Shown here: positions 44,562 through 54,053 of the stretch, piece after piece
Numbering within the stretch: position 1 is the stretch's first letter
How the letters are laid out: every line of letters begins with the position of its first letter
Assembly (NCBI RefSeq): GCF_045207785.1
Contig: NZ_CP108777.1
Coordinates: forward strand, 1,798,001 to 1,862,000
DNA: 64,000 bases
Direction: 5' to 3'
Source of the DNA: Embleya sp045207785
GTDB taxonomy: Bacteria; Actinomycetota; Actinomycetes; Streptomycetales; Streptomycetaceae
Notes under the pieces: model-generated
Seen by the model: the letters and a program-made list of their open reading frames with translations, nothing else
Told to the model about the DNA's origin: nothing
Databases searched by the model: none
Program-made: the position numbers and the translations under genes

Positions 44562-45479
44562 TTAGGCGAGCTGCGCCTCGGCCTCGGCGATGACCTCCTG
44601 GAGGTACAGCCCGCGCCGAACATCGCACGCGTGCCCGCCGCCAAGGCGAACCATCCCCGCGAACTCGGACCGCAGCGCGGCGAACGCCGAGCCGTCGATC
44701 GCCGTGGACAGGTCCAGGTCCACGGATCCGGCCGACCCGTACAACTCCAGGCCATAGCGATGCCCGCCCTCGGCGGTACCGCACAGCACCACCTGCGACA
44801 CCGCCCCACTCGCGTGCACGAGCTGCGACACCGTCCATCCCGCCCCGGGTGAGTCCGCGCGCAGGGCCACGATGTCGCCCAACGCGACGCTCAGCAGGTC
44901 GAACGCGTGCGGGCCGACGTCGAGGATCGCCCCCCGCGCCTGCCGCCAGGGCGAGGCCGCGAACGGCCCGCCCAGGAACGCGTCGTTGACACACGTCAAC
45001 CGGCCGCCCCGCCACGGCGTCCCGGCCCCGGCACTCGCGGCGTCCGCGAGGAACTCCCGTACCCGCGGGGCGTATCGCGCGCTGAGCGTGACCATCGAGC
45101 CGACTCCCGCCGCCTCGACGACCTCGGCCAGCCGGCGCGCGGCGTCGAGGTCGTCGGCGATCGGCTTCTCCAACAGGACGGGCTTGCCCGCCCGCGCCGC
45201 CCGTTCGGCCAGCGCGGGCTGCGCCTCCGGGGCGATCGCGAAGACCACGGCCTCGCATCGGTCGAGAAGTTCGTCGAAGCTCGCACACCACGCGGCCCCG
45301 TGCCGCGCCGCCAGCGCCTCGCCCGCCTCGGCCCGCCGCGCCCACACCGCCGCCAACCGTGTCTCCGGCCCGGCGGCGAACACCGGCGCGTGCACCTGCT
45401 CGGCCCAGGGCCCGGCCCCCACCAACCCCACCGCGACCCGCTCGACCACCGTCATCGCCTCCGGTCCCGCCTCGCTCAC
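44562..45479 (-). CDS. Gfo/Idh/MocA family oxidoreductase
   Basis: The 305-residue NAD(P)-dependent enzyme has an N-terminal Rossmann fold (VGLVGAGPWAEQVHAPVFA), the EKP catalytic Lys motif (VLLEKPIADDLDAARRL) and a C-terminal dimer domain. Family members oxidise or reduce sugars and cyclitols; the substrate is unknown. The start is GTG at 45479; an ATG at 45455 is possible. It stands alone between convergent and same-strand neighbours. Confidence 0.88.
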   Translation of the reverse strand: MSEAGPEAMTVVERVAVGLVGAGPWAEQVHAPVFAAGPETRLAAVWARRAEAGEALAARHGAAWCASFDELLDRCEAVVFAIAPEAQPALAERAARAGKPVLLEKPIADDLDAARRLAEVVEAAGVGSMVTLSARYAPRVREFLADAASAGAGTPWRGGRLTCVNDAFLGGPFAASPWRQARGAILDVGPHAFDLLSVALGDIVALRADSPGAGWTVSQLVHASGAVSQVVLCGTAEGGHRYGLELYGSAGSVDLDLSTAIDGSAFAALRSEFAGMVRLGGGHACDVRRGLYLQEVIAEAEAQLA

Positions 45480-45551
45480 GACACTGTGCCGGCCGAGCGT
45501 ACCCGTGCCGATCGCCGCGACCCGAGGCCGTGACGCTCGTGCCGTGTTCGC

Positions 45552-46439
45552 CTACTTGCCGCACCCGACGTTCGGCCCCGCGTCGGGCGCGACCCTGCAC
45601 AGGTCGAAGACCAGCGCCGGTGGCCGGACCCGCGGGATGACGAACCGGACGTGTTCGCCGACCACCGACAGCGAGAACATGGTCCCCACCGGGATGGCCG
45701 GATTGTCGCTCTCGCCGACGCGCGCGACCACGGCGCCGTCCAGGACCGACAGTTCCAGCCGGAGCACGGTCGGCCGGCCGCCCTCGAACGTGGTGGGATC
45801 CACGCAGGGTTCGCCGGCGACGGCCTCCGGTCGCCCGCACGTGGGGGCGTCGCGGAAGGTCACCCGCCCCTGCGCGGATTCCACCCGCAGCACGGTTCGC
45901 CGGCGGTCGACCCACGTGCCCTCGACCTCCGCCGGCGCCGCCGGGGAGCGGGTCGGCACGAAGGTGGGCGTCGGGGCGGCGGAGGGCGCCGGTGCGGCGG
46001 AAGGAGTCCGCGTGCCGGGCGCGGTCCGGCTTTCCGCCGGGGACGGAGCGTTGGTGCCGGGTCCGCTCTCGGCGGCGGACGGTCCGGCCGATGTCGCCGC
46101 CGCATGCGACGGACTTCCGCCGTCGTCGTCCCAGCCGAGCAGCAGGACCGCGACGACCGCCACGATCAGCGCGGTGACCACCACGACGATCGTGGCCCGG
46201 CGCCTGCGCCGTCGTTCGGCGGCGTTCCGCGGCATTCCGAAATGTGGCACGGGCTTCCCCTTCTCGGGTCTCGCCGGTCTCTCGGGTCTTGCCGGTCTCT
46301 CCGGTCTCGCCGATTTCTCGGGTCTCGCCAGTTTCTCGGGTCTCGCCGATTTCTCGCCGGTCGCTCGGGCCGCCTGCGCTGCGGCCGACCACACGCGGGG
46401 GTGTGGTTTTCCACAGGTTAGGTCGGTGCCGCGCCCCAT
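45552..46439 (-). CDS. Membrane-anchored Pro/Ala-rich protein, unknown function
   Basis: The protein has about 295 residues. A cytoplasmic part holds about six Ala-Arg-Pro-Glu-Lys/Arg repeats, then an Arg cluster, one membrane helix (TIVVVVTALIVAVVAVLLLGW), a Ser/Pro/Ala-rich linker, and an outside domain with four Cys (PTCGRPEAVAGEPCVDP and CRVAPDAGPNVGCG). The outside domain has no recognised family. The start is uncertain: ATG 46439 gives the full repeat, while ATG 46235 begins just before the helix. It is divergent from the ABC/two-component operon, so it may be a sensor accessory or cell-wall protein for that system. Confidence 0.65.
   Translation of the reverse strand: MGRGTDLTCGKPHPRVWSAAAQAARATGEKSARPEKLARPEKSARPERPARPERPARPEKGKPVPHFGMPRNAAERRRRRRATIVVVVTALIVAVVAVLLLGWDDDGGSPSHAAATSAGPSAAESGPGTNAPSPAESRTAPGTRTPSAAPAPSAAPTPTFVPTRSPAAPAEVEGTWVDRRRTVLRVESAQGRVTFRDAPTCGRPEAVAGEPCVDPTTFEGGRPTVLRLELSVLDGAVVARVGESDNPAIPVGTMFSLSVVGEHVRFVIPRVRPPALVFDLCRVAPDAGPNVGCGK
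46261..46355 (-). repeat. 15-bp in-frame tandem repeat
   Basis: Six to seven imperfect copies of TTCTCGGGTCTCGCC (plus-strand reading) encode the Ala-Arg-Pro-Glu-Lys pentapeptides of the membrane-anchored protein. Confidence 0.8.
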
Positions 46440-46538
46440 GTCTGCGGCGCCGCGGATCTCGCAGGCTGTTCGTACCGGGGACGCGCACCCCGTCCGATCG
46501 GGACGGGGCGTCGCCGGCCCGAGCGAGGAGGTCGGCGG

Positions 46539-47381
46539 ATGCCGAGGAACAGGACGCGGACGCGGGCCGTCGTCGAGGACATCGATCACGGGTCGCCGAT
46601 CGCCGCGCGGGCCCGGGGGTTGGTGAAGGAGTACGGCGCGGGCGCGGTGCGGGTCGCGGCGTTGGCCGGTGTGGACGTGGAGATCGCGCGGGGCGCCTTC
46701 ACCGCGATCATGGGACCGTCCGGCTCGGGCAAGTCGACGCTCATGCAGTGCCTGGCCGGCCTCGACACGGCCACCCACGGCAGCGTGTGGCTCGGCGGCA
46801 CCGACCTGGCCGGCCTCGACGAGACCGCGCTGACCGAACTCCGGCGCGACCGTGTGGGGTTCGTGTTCCAGGCGTTCAACCTGCTGCCCACGCTCACCGC
46901 CCTGGAGAACATCACGCTCCCGATCGAGATCGCCGGCCGCCGGGTCGACCGCGCGCACCTGGATCGGATCGTCGAGGCCACCGGCCTGGCCGGCCGGCTC
47001 GCGCATCGGCCCGCCGAGCTGTCCGGCGGACAACAGCAACGGGTCGCCGTCGCCCGGGCGTTGGCGTCCCGGCCGGAGATCGTGTTCGCTGACGAACCCA
47101 CCGGGAACCTCGACTCGCGGGCCCGGACCGAGGTCCTGGACCTGCTGCGGCGCGGCGTGGACGCGTGGGGGCAGACCGTCGTCATGGTCACCCACGACCC
47201 CGGCGCGGCGGCCTACGCGGACCGGGTGGTGTTCCTGGCCGACGGCCGGCTCGTCGACGACCTGGCGCGGCCGACGGCGGACGCGGTGTTCGAGCGGATG
47301 AAGCGCCTCGACGGCCGCGTCCCCCGCCCCGACGATGTCGCCGTCGCCGCCGGGCGAACCGTGGGCGGGGTGCGGCCGTGA
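46539..47381 (+). CDS. ABC ATPase, MacB/LolD type
   Basis: The 280-residue ATPase has Walker A GPSGSGKST, Q-loop VFQAFNLLPTLTALEN (LolD/MacB signature), LSGGQQQRVAVARAL, Walker B IVFADEPTGNLD and switch His in VTHDPGAAA. GAGGAGG precedes the ATG. Its stop overlaps the permease GTG (GTGA). Such ATPases power FtsX-type permeases that move lipids or peptides or act in antimicrobial-peptide sensing. Confidence 0.93.
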   Translation: MPRNRTRTRAVVEDIDHGSPIAARARGLVKEYGAGAVRVAALAGVDVEIARGAFTAIMGPSGSGKSTLMQCLAGLDTATHGSVWLGGTDLAGLDETALTELRRDRVGFVFQAFNLLPTLTALENITLPIEIAGRRVDRAHLDRIVEATGLAGRLAHRPAELSGGQQQRVAVARALASRPEIVFADEPTGNLDSRARTEVLDLLRRGVDAWGQTVVMVTHDPGAAAYADRVVFLADGRLVDDLARPTADAVFERMKRLDGRVPRPDDVAVAAGRTVGGVRP

Positions 47382-48745
47382 CGATGCTTCGGATCGCGCT
47401 GCGCGGCGTCGCGGCGCACAAGGCCCGCATGGTCCTGGCCCTGGTGGCCATCGCGCTCGGCACCGCGTTCGTCGCCGGGACGCTGGTCTTTCGCGACTCG
47501 GTCGAGGCGTCCACGCGCGCGTCGTTCGCGGCGTCGGCGGCGGACGCCACCGTGACACCCCGGCAGGGTGCCGGCGACCGGCAGGACGGCACGGGGCTGC
47601 CCGCGACCGTGGCCGGTGCCGTGGTCGACGTGGTGTCCCGGGCCGAGGGGGTACAGGCCGCGTACGGGCGCGTGCACGTCCCCGACACGGTCGTCCTCGA
47701 CGGGCGCGGCGCGCCGCTGCGGTCGCGGGGCGTCACGGTGGCGGACTGGTCGCCCGGTGCCGGGGCCGCGCCGCGCGTGGTCGCCGGCCGTGCGCCGGCG
47801 GGCCCGGCGGAGGCGGTCCTGGACGCGCGCGCCGCGAAGGCGCGCGGGATCGGGATCGGCGACCGGCTGCGGATCCAGGCGGTGCCCGGCACCTTCGAGG
47901 TCACCGTCGTGGGCGTGGCGCAGCGCCGGTCGGATGGGGCGCAGGACGCGGACGTGTTCGTCGAGGCGTCCACCGCACAGCGTCGACTCCTCGGCGCACC
48001 GGCGGTGTTCACGTCCGTCGTGGTCACCGCCGGGCCCGGGGTCGGCGACGGACCGCTCAAGCGGCGGGTGGCCGGCGCACTCCACGACGCGGCCGACCCC
48101 TACGTCGTCCGCACCCGCGCCGAGGAGGCCGCCGCTCGCGGCGACGCCGCCGGATCCTCGCTCGACATCGTCACCTACGCGATGCTCGGCTTCGCCGGGA
48201 TCTCGGTCCTGGTCGGCGTCTTCCTGATCGGCAACACGTTCGCGATGCTGGTCGCCGCGCGGACCCGGCAGAGCGGACTGCTGCGCGCCGTGGGCGCCCG
48301 CCGCGGCCAGGTGAACCGGCTGATCCTGGGCGAGGCCGTGCTGCTTGGCGGGATTGGCTCGACCCTGGGCCTGACCGCCGGGGTGGCCCTCGCGGCCGGC
48401 CTCACCCGGGTGGTCGGGCGGGTCGGCGACACCTCCGCCGCGGCCGAGGTGACGGTGCGGTGGTCGACGCCCGCGGCGGCGTACGCGGTGGGCGTCCTGG
48501 TCACGCTCGCGGCCGCCTACCTGCCGGCCCGCCGGGCCGGGCGCGTGTCGCCGATGGCCGCGCTGCTGCGCGTCGCCGGCCCGGACACTCGGCGCTCGTT
48601 GCGGGCCCGCAACCGGATCGCGGCGACGACCGGTCTGCTCGGCGTGCTCGCCCTGGCCCTCGCGGCGCGCGCCGAGTCCGTGTCGCTGCTCGGCGCGGGC
48701 ATTCTGCTCACCCTCGTCGGCACGGTCGCCGGCGCCCCGCCCTGA
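47378..48745 (+). pseudogene. FtsX-type ABC permease, N-terminal part (frameshifted gene)
   Basis: The first 455 residues of a two-module FtsX/MacB permease are present: an opening helix (VLALVAIALGTAFVAGTLVF), a MacB-like outside domain and three helices ending in AAYLPARRAGRVSPMAALLRV. The frame then meets TGA at 48743. The normal continuation is read in the -1 frame from 48739. One extra C in the CCCC run at 48735-48738 would join both parts into a protein of about 855 residues, the usual length. It is either a real frameshift mutation or a sequencing error at a homopolymer. Confidence 0.85.
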
Positions 48746-49938
48746 GCGTCCTGGCCGTCCGAGCCCTGGGCCGGCTCTTCGCCGACCGCTCCGGGCCGAT
48801 CGGCCGGCTCGCGCGCGGCAACGCGATCCGCGACCCGCGCCGCACCGGGGCGACCGCCGCCGCGCTCATGATCGGCCTCGCGCTGGTGAGCAGCCTGTCC
48901 CTGGTCGCCGCCTCGCTGGTGACCTCGGTGGACGGTCAACTCGAACGCACCATGAGCGCCGACTACTTCGTGCTGTCCTCTCGGCCGATGACCGAACAGG
49001 TGGCACAGGCCGTGCGCGCGACCCCGGGCCTGGACCACGTCACCGCGCAGAAGACCGTACGCGCCGACCTGATCACCGAGCACGGCACCGACGAGGACCA
49101 CGACCTGACCGCCACGACCGCACGCTTCACCGACGACTTCCGGCTCACCTTCACGGCGGGCGACGCCGTGTCGACCTTGGCCGGCAAGGACGCGATCACC
49201 GTGCCCGAGGCGTTCGCCGACGCCCACCGGCTGGAGCTGGGTGATCCGATCCGGGTCCGCTTCCACGGTGGCGGGACCACCCGGCTGAGCGTCGGCGGGA
49301 TCGTGCGCGGCGGGGACATCTTCGCCTCGGGCGCCACGTACATCGGCATGGACGTCGTTCGCGCCAACCTTCCTCCGGACCAAGTGCCGCTGGACGACGT
49401 GTACTTCGCGACCGCGGCACCGGGCGCGGATCGGGCCGAGGTGTACCGGGCGCTCACCGCCAACCTCGACCCCTACCCGCAGACCAAGGTCCGCGACCGG
49501 GAGAGCTACCGACAGGCCCTGCACGACACGGTCGCCCTGGCGCTCGGCCTGGTGTACGGGCTGCTCGCCCTCGCGATCCTGGTGGCGATCCTCGGGGTGG
49601 TCAACACGCTCGCGCTGTCGGTGGTCGAACGCACCCGTGAACTCGCGCTGTTGCGCGCGCTGGGCGTCACCCGCCGGCAGATCCGGCGAATGGTGCGGAT
49701 CGAATCGGTCGTGATCGCCGTCGTCGGCGCGCTCCTCGGCCTCGTGCCGGGGCTCGCCTGGGGTGTGGTCACCCAGCGGGTGCTGGCCTCGAAGGGCCTC
49801 GATACGCTCGCCGTTCCGTGGCCGACGATCACGGCCGTGCTCGCGGGGGCGGTCGTGGTGGGGCTGGTCGCGGCGTGGATCCCGGCCCGCCGGGCCGCCC
49901 GCCTCGACATACTCGGCGCGATGACGGCCACGGGCTGA
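48739..49938 (+). pseudogene. FtsX-type ABC permease, C-terminal part (frameshifted gene)
   Basis: This is the second half of the broken permease: a helix (AALMIGLALVSSLSLVAASLV), a second outside domain, and the last FtsX module with VVNTLALSVVERTRELALLRALGVTRRQIRRMV and WIPARRAARLDILGAMTATG. Its codon use and protein similarity stay normal right up to the shift point, so any disruption is recent. Without frame repair no ribosome site is seen for separate translation near 48740. Confidence 0.85.
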
Positions 49939-49948
49939 ACCCGACGAG

Positions 49949-50044
49949 ACACGAACGGGACCGGACACGAACGGGACCGGACGCAAACGGGACCGGACGC
50001 AAACGGGACCGCACTTGAACGGGACCGCACGTGAACGGGACCGG
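49949..50044. repeat. 16-bp tandem repeat, six copies
   Basis: Six head-to-tail 16-bp units (ACACGAACGGGACCGG with small changes) fill the 174-bp gap between permease and histidine kinase. Degenerate copies run on to about 50100. The array lies inside a transcribed operon. Confidence 0.9.
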
Positions 50045-50112
50045 ACAGGCCCGACCGGACACCCGACCGGAAACGAACGGCACCGCACCGCACCGGACGC
50101 AAGGAGGCAGCC

Positions 50113-51291
50113 ATGGCCGGCCCGACCCGCCGCCGCGTCCCGACCGTCGTCCGCGCGGGCGCGACCACCGCCGCGATCCTGCTCGCGGGCACGCTGACGG
50201 CGCTGCTCGAACTGCTCTTCCTGATCGGCGTCGGCATCGGGGCCGGACTGCTGTACGCCACCGGCGGCCGGCCCCGTCCGCACCGCGCCGCGGTGCGCCG
50301 GCTCGGGCCCGGCGCCCGGTTCCTGACCGGGCTCGAACGCCGCCGCCTCGCGCACCGCGGCCAGGTCCTCCCGACCTCGGTCGGCACCCGCCGAGCGCTG
50401 CGCTACCTCGCGGCACACGTGCCGGTCGGCCTGCTCGGCGGAGCGGTGCTGGCACTCACGCTCTGCGGCGTCGGGGTGGCCGCGGTGATGGTGGCCGCGT
50501 GGCTCTCGGGCAGCTCGAACACCACCACCGCCGACGTGCTGATCCTGGTCCTGCCCGGCCTGGCCCTGCTCTACCTCGCGGTGCGCGGCCTGAGCGGCCT
50601 CGCGGAGACCGACCGGGCGCTGGCCCGGCGGCTGCTCGGCCCCGACCCGAGCGAGGTGCTGCGCCGCAGGGTCGACGAACTCGCCACCAGCCGGGCGGGT
50701 GTCGTCGAGGCGGTGCACGAGGAGCGCCGGCGGATCGAACGCGACCTGCACGACGGGGTCCAGCAACGCCTGGTCGCCCTGGGCATGCTGCTGGGCCGGG
50801 CCCGCCGCGGCACCGACCCGGCACGCACCGACGAACTGCTGCGCCAGGCGCACGAACAGGCCCAGCAGGCGCTGACCGACCTGCGCGAGGTCGCGTGGCG
50901 GATCCATCCCACCGGCCTGGACGACGGCGGCCTGCGCGCGGTCCTGGAGACCATCTCCGAGCGGGCGGCGGTGCCGGTCGGGCTCGACTACGACGTGCGC
51001 ACCGAACCCGCGCCGATCGTGGCCACCGCCGTCTACTTCGTGGTCGCCGAGGCCGTCACCAACACCGTCAAGCACGCGCGGGCCGACGCGGTCACGGTGA
51101 CCGTCTCCGACCGCGTCGACGCGGACGCGCTGCGCGTGCGGATCGTCGACGACGGCATCGGCGGCGCGGACGCCGGCGGCGGCGGCCTGTCCGGGCTGGC
51201 CCGCCGGATCGCCGCGCTGGACGGAACCCTGCGTGTCGACAGCCCCGTCGGCGGCCCCACCACGATCACCGCGGAGGTCCCGTGCGGATAG
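50113..51291 (+). CDS. Sensor histidine kinase, HisKA_3 family
   Basis: The 392-residue kinase has membrane helices near residues 15-47 and 100-158, the HisKA_3 dimer/phosphoacceptor helix ERRRIERDLHDGVQQRL with His213, and an HATPase domain (AEAVTNTVKHARA for the N box, VDDGIGGAD for G1). It is of the NarL/LiaS-type group with little outside-facing sequence. AGGAGG lies upstream of the ATG. Its end overlaps the response regulator. Together with the ABC genes upstream it probably senses envelope stress or an antimicrobial peptide. Confidence 0.92.
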   Translation: MAGPTRRRVPTVVRAGATTAAILLAGTLTALLELLFLIGVGIGAGLLYATGGRPRPHRAAVRRLGPGARFLTGLERRRLAHRGQVLPTSVGTRRALRYLAAHVPVGLLGGAVLALTLCGVGVAAVMVAAWLSGSSNTTTADVLILVLPGLALLYLAVRGLSGLAETDRALARRLLGPDPSEVLRRRVDELATSRAGVVEAVHEERRRIERDLHDGVQQRLVALGMLLGRARRGTDPARTDELLRQAHEQAQQALTDLREVAWRIHPTGLDDGGLRAVLETISERAAVPVGLDYDVRTEPAPIVATAVYFVVAEAVTNTVKHARADAVTVTVSDRVDADALRVRIVDDGIGGADAGGGGLSGLARRIAALDGTLRVDSPVGGPTTITAEVPCG

Positions 51292-51926
51292 TCCTGGCCG
51301 ACGACTCGGCCCTGCTCCGGGAGGGCCTGGCCCGACTGCTCGCCGACGAGGGGCACGACGTGGTCGCGGGTGTGGCCGACGGCGACGCCATGGTCGCGGC
51401 GGTCGCCGAACACCGCCCGGACGTCGTGGTGGTCGACGTGCGGATGCCGCCGACGCACACCGACGAGGGCCTGCGGGCCGCCCTCGAGGTCCGCGGGCGC
51501 TTCCCGGGGATGGGCGTCCTGGTGTTGTCCCAGTACATCGAGAAGCGCTACGCGGTCGAGCTGTTGACCCAGGACGGCGCGGCGGTCGGCTACCTGCTCA
51601 AGGACCGGGTCGCGCACGTCGACGACTTCCTGGACGCGCTGGAGCGGGTCGCCGCCGGCGGCGCGGCATTCGACCCGGAGGTGGTCCGTCAACTGCTCGC
51701 CCGGACCAGCCACGCCGACCCGCTGGACCGGCTCAGCCCGCGCGAGCGCGAGGTGCTCGCCCACATGGCCGAGGGCCGCACGAACGCGGCGATCGCACAG
51801 GCGTTGCACGTGTCCCAGAGCGCGGTGGAGAAACACGTCAACGCGATCTTCGACAAGCTCGACCTGTCGCACGTCACCGGCTACAGTCGCCGCGTCCTCG
51901 CGATCCTGCGCTACCTCGGCTCCTGA
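51282..51926 (+). CDS. NarL/LuxR-type response regulator
   Basis: The 214-residue regulator has a receiver domain with acidic pocket ADD at residues 6-8 and phosphoacceptor Asp52 (VVVVDVRMP), and a C-terminal LuxR helix-turn-helix (LSPREREVLAHMAEGRTNAAIAQALHVSQSAVEKHVNAIFDKL). The GTG overlaps the kinase gene by 10 bp behind GGAGG. It is the last gene of the ABC/two-component operon and likely controls it. Confidence 0.93.
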   Translation: MRIVLADDSALLREGLARLLADEGHDVVAGVADGDAMVAAVAEHRPDVVVVDVRMPPTHTDEGLRAALEVRGRFPGMGVLVLSQYIEKRYAVELLTQDGAAVGYLLKDRVAHVDDFLDALERVAAGGAAFDPEVVRQLLARTSHADPLDRLSPREREVLAHMAEGRTNAAIAQALHVSQSAVEKHVNAIFDKLDLSHVTGYSRRVLAILRYLGS

Positions 51927-51941
51927 CCGGCGACGCGCCCC

Positions 51942-51991
51942 GAGCCGGATGCGTAAGCCGGACACCTGAGCCGGACACCTGAGCCGGATGC
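51942..51991. repeat. 13-bp tandem repeat
   Basis: Four imperfect units of GAGCCGGACACCT / GAGCCGGATGC type follow the response regulator and precede the promoter of the next gene. Confidence 0.7.
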
Positions 51992-52031
51992 CCCTGGAGT
52001 GCTCGCGAGGACGCTGCTAGCTTCCGGCCGC

Positions 52032-53066
52032 ATGAAGTTCTCCATGTCGCTGCCCGTACTCCGCGATCCCGGTCACGCCCAGCCGTACCACCGCACGTTC
52101 GCGCTGGCCCGGATCGCGGAGGAGGCTGGCTTCGACACCGCGACCATCGGCCACCACCACTTCATGCCCGGCAACATGAGCGATCCGCTCACCCTGCTCG
52201 CGGCGGTCGCGGCCCGCACCGACACGCTGCGCGTGGGCACCGGCATCTTCCAGCTCCCGGTGCACAATCCGCTGCGGGTGGCCGAACAGGTCGCCACGAT
52301 CGACGAGATCTCCGGCGGCCGGGTCAGCCTCGGCGTCGGCTTGGGCTGGTGGCCGCTGGAGTATCAGGCGCACGGTTCGGAGTTCCGCACCCGGGGCGCA
52401 CGGATGGAGGAGGCGCTACAGATCCTCCGGCTGGTGTGGAGCCGCGAGAACGTCCAGTATCAAGGCCGCTTCCACAGCTTCCCCGAACTGACCGTGCACC
52501 CGCGCCCGGTGCAGGAGCACATCCCGCTGTGGGTGGCCGGCGTCGCGGACACCGCGGTCGAGCGCGCCGCCCGGCTCGGCGACGCGTGGCTGTGCGGGCC
52601 GGTCCAGTCGCTGGCCAAGGCGCAGGCGTGCCTGGCCGTGTACCGCGCGGCGTGCGCGGCCCACGACAAACGCCCCGACTGGGTGCTTCGCCGCTACGCC
52701 TGGGTCGGCAAGGACCGGCGCAGCGTGGCCGAGGAGGTGCTGCCCGCGTACGTGGACGGCCTCCTGGCGCACTGGCGCGAGTCGGCGGAGGACGACACCG
52801 AGAAGGACCTCTTCCGACGACTCGACGCCGGGGAGGACGTCCCCGCCGAGGAGATCGCCCACGACCGGCTGCTCTGGGGCGCGCCCGAGGACGTCGTCGC
52901 GCAGGTCGGCCGCTACCGCGAGTCGACCGGCTGCGACCACGTGCACGCGGCGTTCGGCGCGGGGCTGCCGGCCGGGGACAGCGCGGTGTCCACGCGCGGC
53001 TCGTACGACGAACTGGCCGAGATGATCCGCCTGTTCGGCCGCGAGGTGATCCCGGCCTTCGGCTGA
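52032..53066 (+). CDS. LLM-class flavin/F420-dependent oxidoreductase
   Basis: The 344-residue luciferase-like TIM barrel carries TDTLRVGTGIFQLPVHNPLRVAEQVATIDEISGGRVSLGVGLGWW and IPLWVAGVADTAVERAARLGDAW. It is longer than the protein at 24060 and of another subgroup. TAGCTT at 52018-52023 ends 8 nt before the ATG without a ribosome site, so the mRNA is probably leaderless. The substrate is unknown. Confidence 0.88.
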   Translation: MKFSMSLPVLRDPGHAQPYHRTFALARIAEEAGFDTATIGHHHFMPGNMSDPLTLLAAVAARTDTLRVGTGIFQLPVHNPLRVAEQVATIDEISGGRVSLGVGLGWWPLEYQAHGSEFRTRGARMEEALQILRLVWSRENVQYQGRFHSFPELTVHPRPVQEHIPLWVAGVADTAVERAARLGDAWLCGPVQSLAKAQACLAVYRAACAAHDKRPDWVLRRYAWVGKDRRSVAEEVLPAYVDGLLAHWRESAEDDTEKDLFRRLDAGEDVPAEEIAHDRLLWGAPEDVVAQVGRYRESTGCDHVHAAFGAGLPAGDSAVSTRGSYDELAEMIRLFGREVIPAFG

Positions 53067-53220
53067 GGGCCAGGCACGGGCAGGGATACGGGTACGCCGA
53101 ACGGGTGGGACGCACCGCCGCCATCGGCCGGCCGGCGGCGGACGGCGCGGGGTCGCCCGATGGCACCGGCTCGGGTGGTCTACTGGGCTCGGCAGGGTAA
53201 TTCGTCGGAAATGACGTATG

Positions 53221-53244
53221 GCGTATGCGTATGCGTACGCGTAT
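53221..53244. repeat. GCGTAT hexanucleotide repeat in SDR promoter
   Basis: Four units of GCGTAT (one GCGTAC) sit directly before the ribosome site of the SDR gene and could affect its expression. Confidence 0.7.
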
Positions 53245-53258
53245 GAAGGGCTCGTATC

Positions 53259-54053
53259 GTGCTGATCGATCTCACCGGTAGGACCGCCTTGGTCACCGGA
53301 TCCACCCAGGGCATCGGGGCGGCCATCGCGGTGGGGCTGGCCCGGGCCGGGGCGCGGGTCGCGATCAACGGGCGCGGCCGGGAATCGGTCGACGCGGCGG
53401 TGGCGCGGCTGGGCCGCGAGGTGCCCGAGGCCGGCTTCCTCCCGGCGCCGGGCGACATCTCGACCGACGAGGGTGCCGCGCGGGTCCTGGACGCCGTGCC
53501 GCACGTGGACATCCTGGTGAACAACCTCGGCATCTTCGGCGCCCGACCCGCGCTCGACATCGACGACGCGGAGTGGCGACGGTACTTCGAGGTGAACGTG
53601 CTGACGGCGGTGCGGATGACCCGCGGCTACCTGCCCGGCATGCGCGAACGCGCGTGGGGGCGCGTCCTGAACATCACGAGCGACTCGGCCATCGCCATCC
53701 CGGCGGAGATGATCCACTACGGCATGTCCAAGACGGCGCTGCTCGCGGTGTCGCGGGGGTTCGCGAAGGAGGCGGCCGGCAGCGGGGTCACCGTCAACGC
53801 GGTGATCGCCGGGCCCACCCACACCGGCGGCATCGAGGACTTCGTCTACGAACTGGTGGACCGCGCCCTGCCGTGGGACCGGGCGCAGCGCGAGTTCATG
53901 CGCGTGTACCGGCCGCAGTCGCTGATCCAGCGGCTGATCGAGCCCGAGGAGATCGCCCACATGGTCGTCTACCTCAGTTCGCCGTTCGCCTCGGCCACCA
54001 CCGGCGGGGCGCTGCGCGTGGACGGCGGCTACGTGGACTCGATCCTGCCCTGA
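53259..54053 (+). CDS. Short-chain dehydrogenase/reductase
   Basis: The 264-residue classical SDR has cofactor motif TGSTQGIG, NNLG in place of NNAG, catalytic Ser in NITSDSA, and YGMSK with Tyr and Lys. The C-terminal block SSPFASATTGGALRVDGGYV is standard. It reduces or oxidises a carbonyl/alcohol with NAD(P)H. The start is GTG at 53259 after GAAGGG. The substrate is unknown. Confidence 0.9.
   Translation: MLIDLTGRTALVTGSTQGIGAAIAVGLARAGARVAINGRGRESVDAAVARLGREVPEAGFLPAPGDISTDEGAARVLDAVPHVDILVNNLGIFGARPALDIDDAEWRRYFEVNVLTAVRMTRGYLPGMRERAWGRVLNITSDSAIAIPAEMIHYGMSKTALLAVSRGFAKEAAGSGVTVNAVIAGPTHTGGIEDFVYELVDRALPWDRAQREFMRVYRPQSLIQRLIEPEEIAHMVVYLSSPFASATTGGALRVDGGYVDSILP

Noticed and set aside
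49949..50044. Regular repeats considered as a CRISPR array
   Set aside because: The 16-bp units are head to tail with no spacers, and no cas genes lie nearby.
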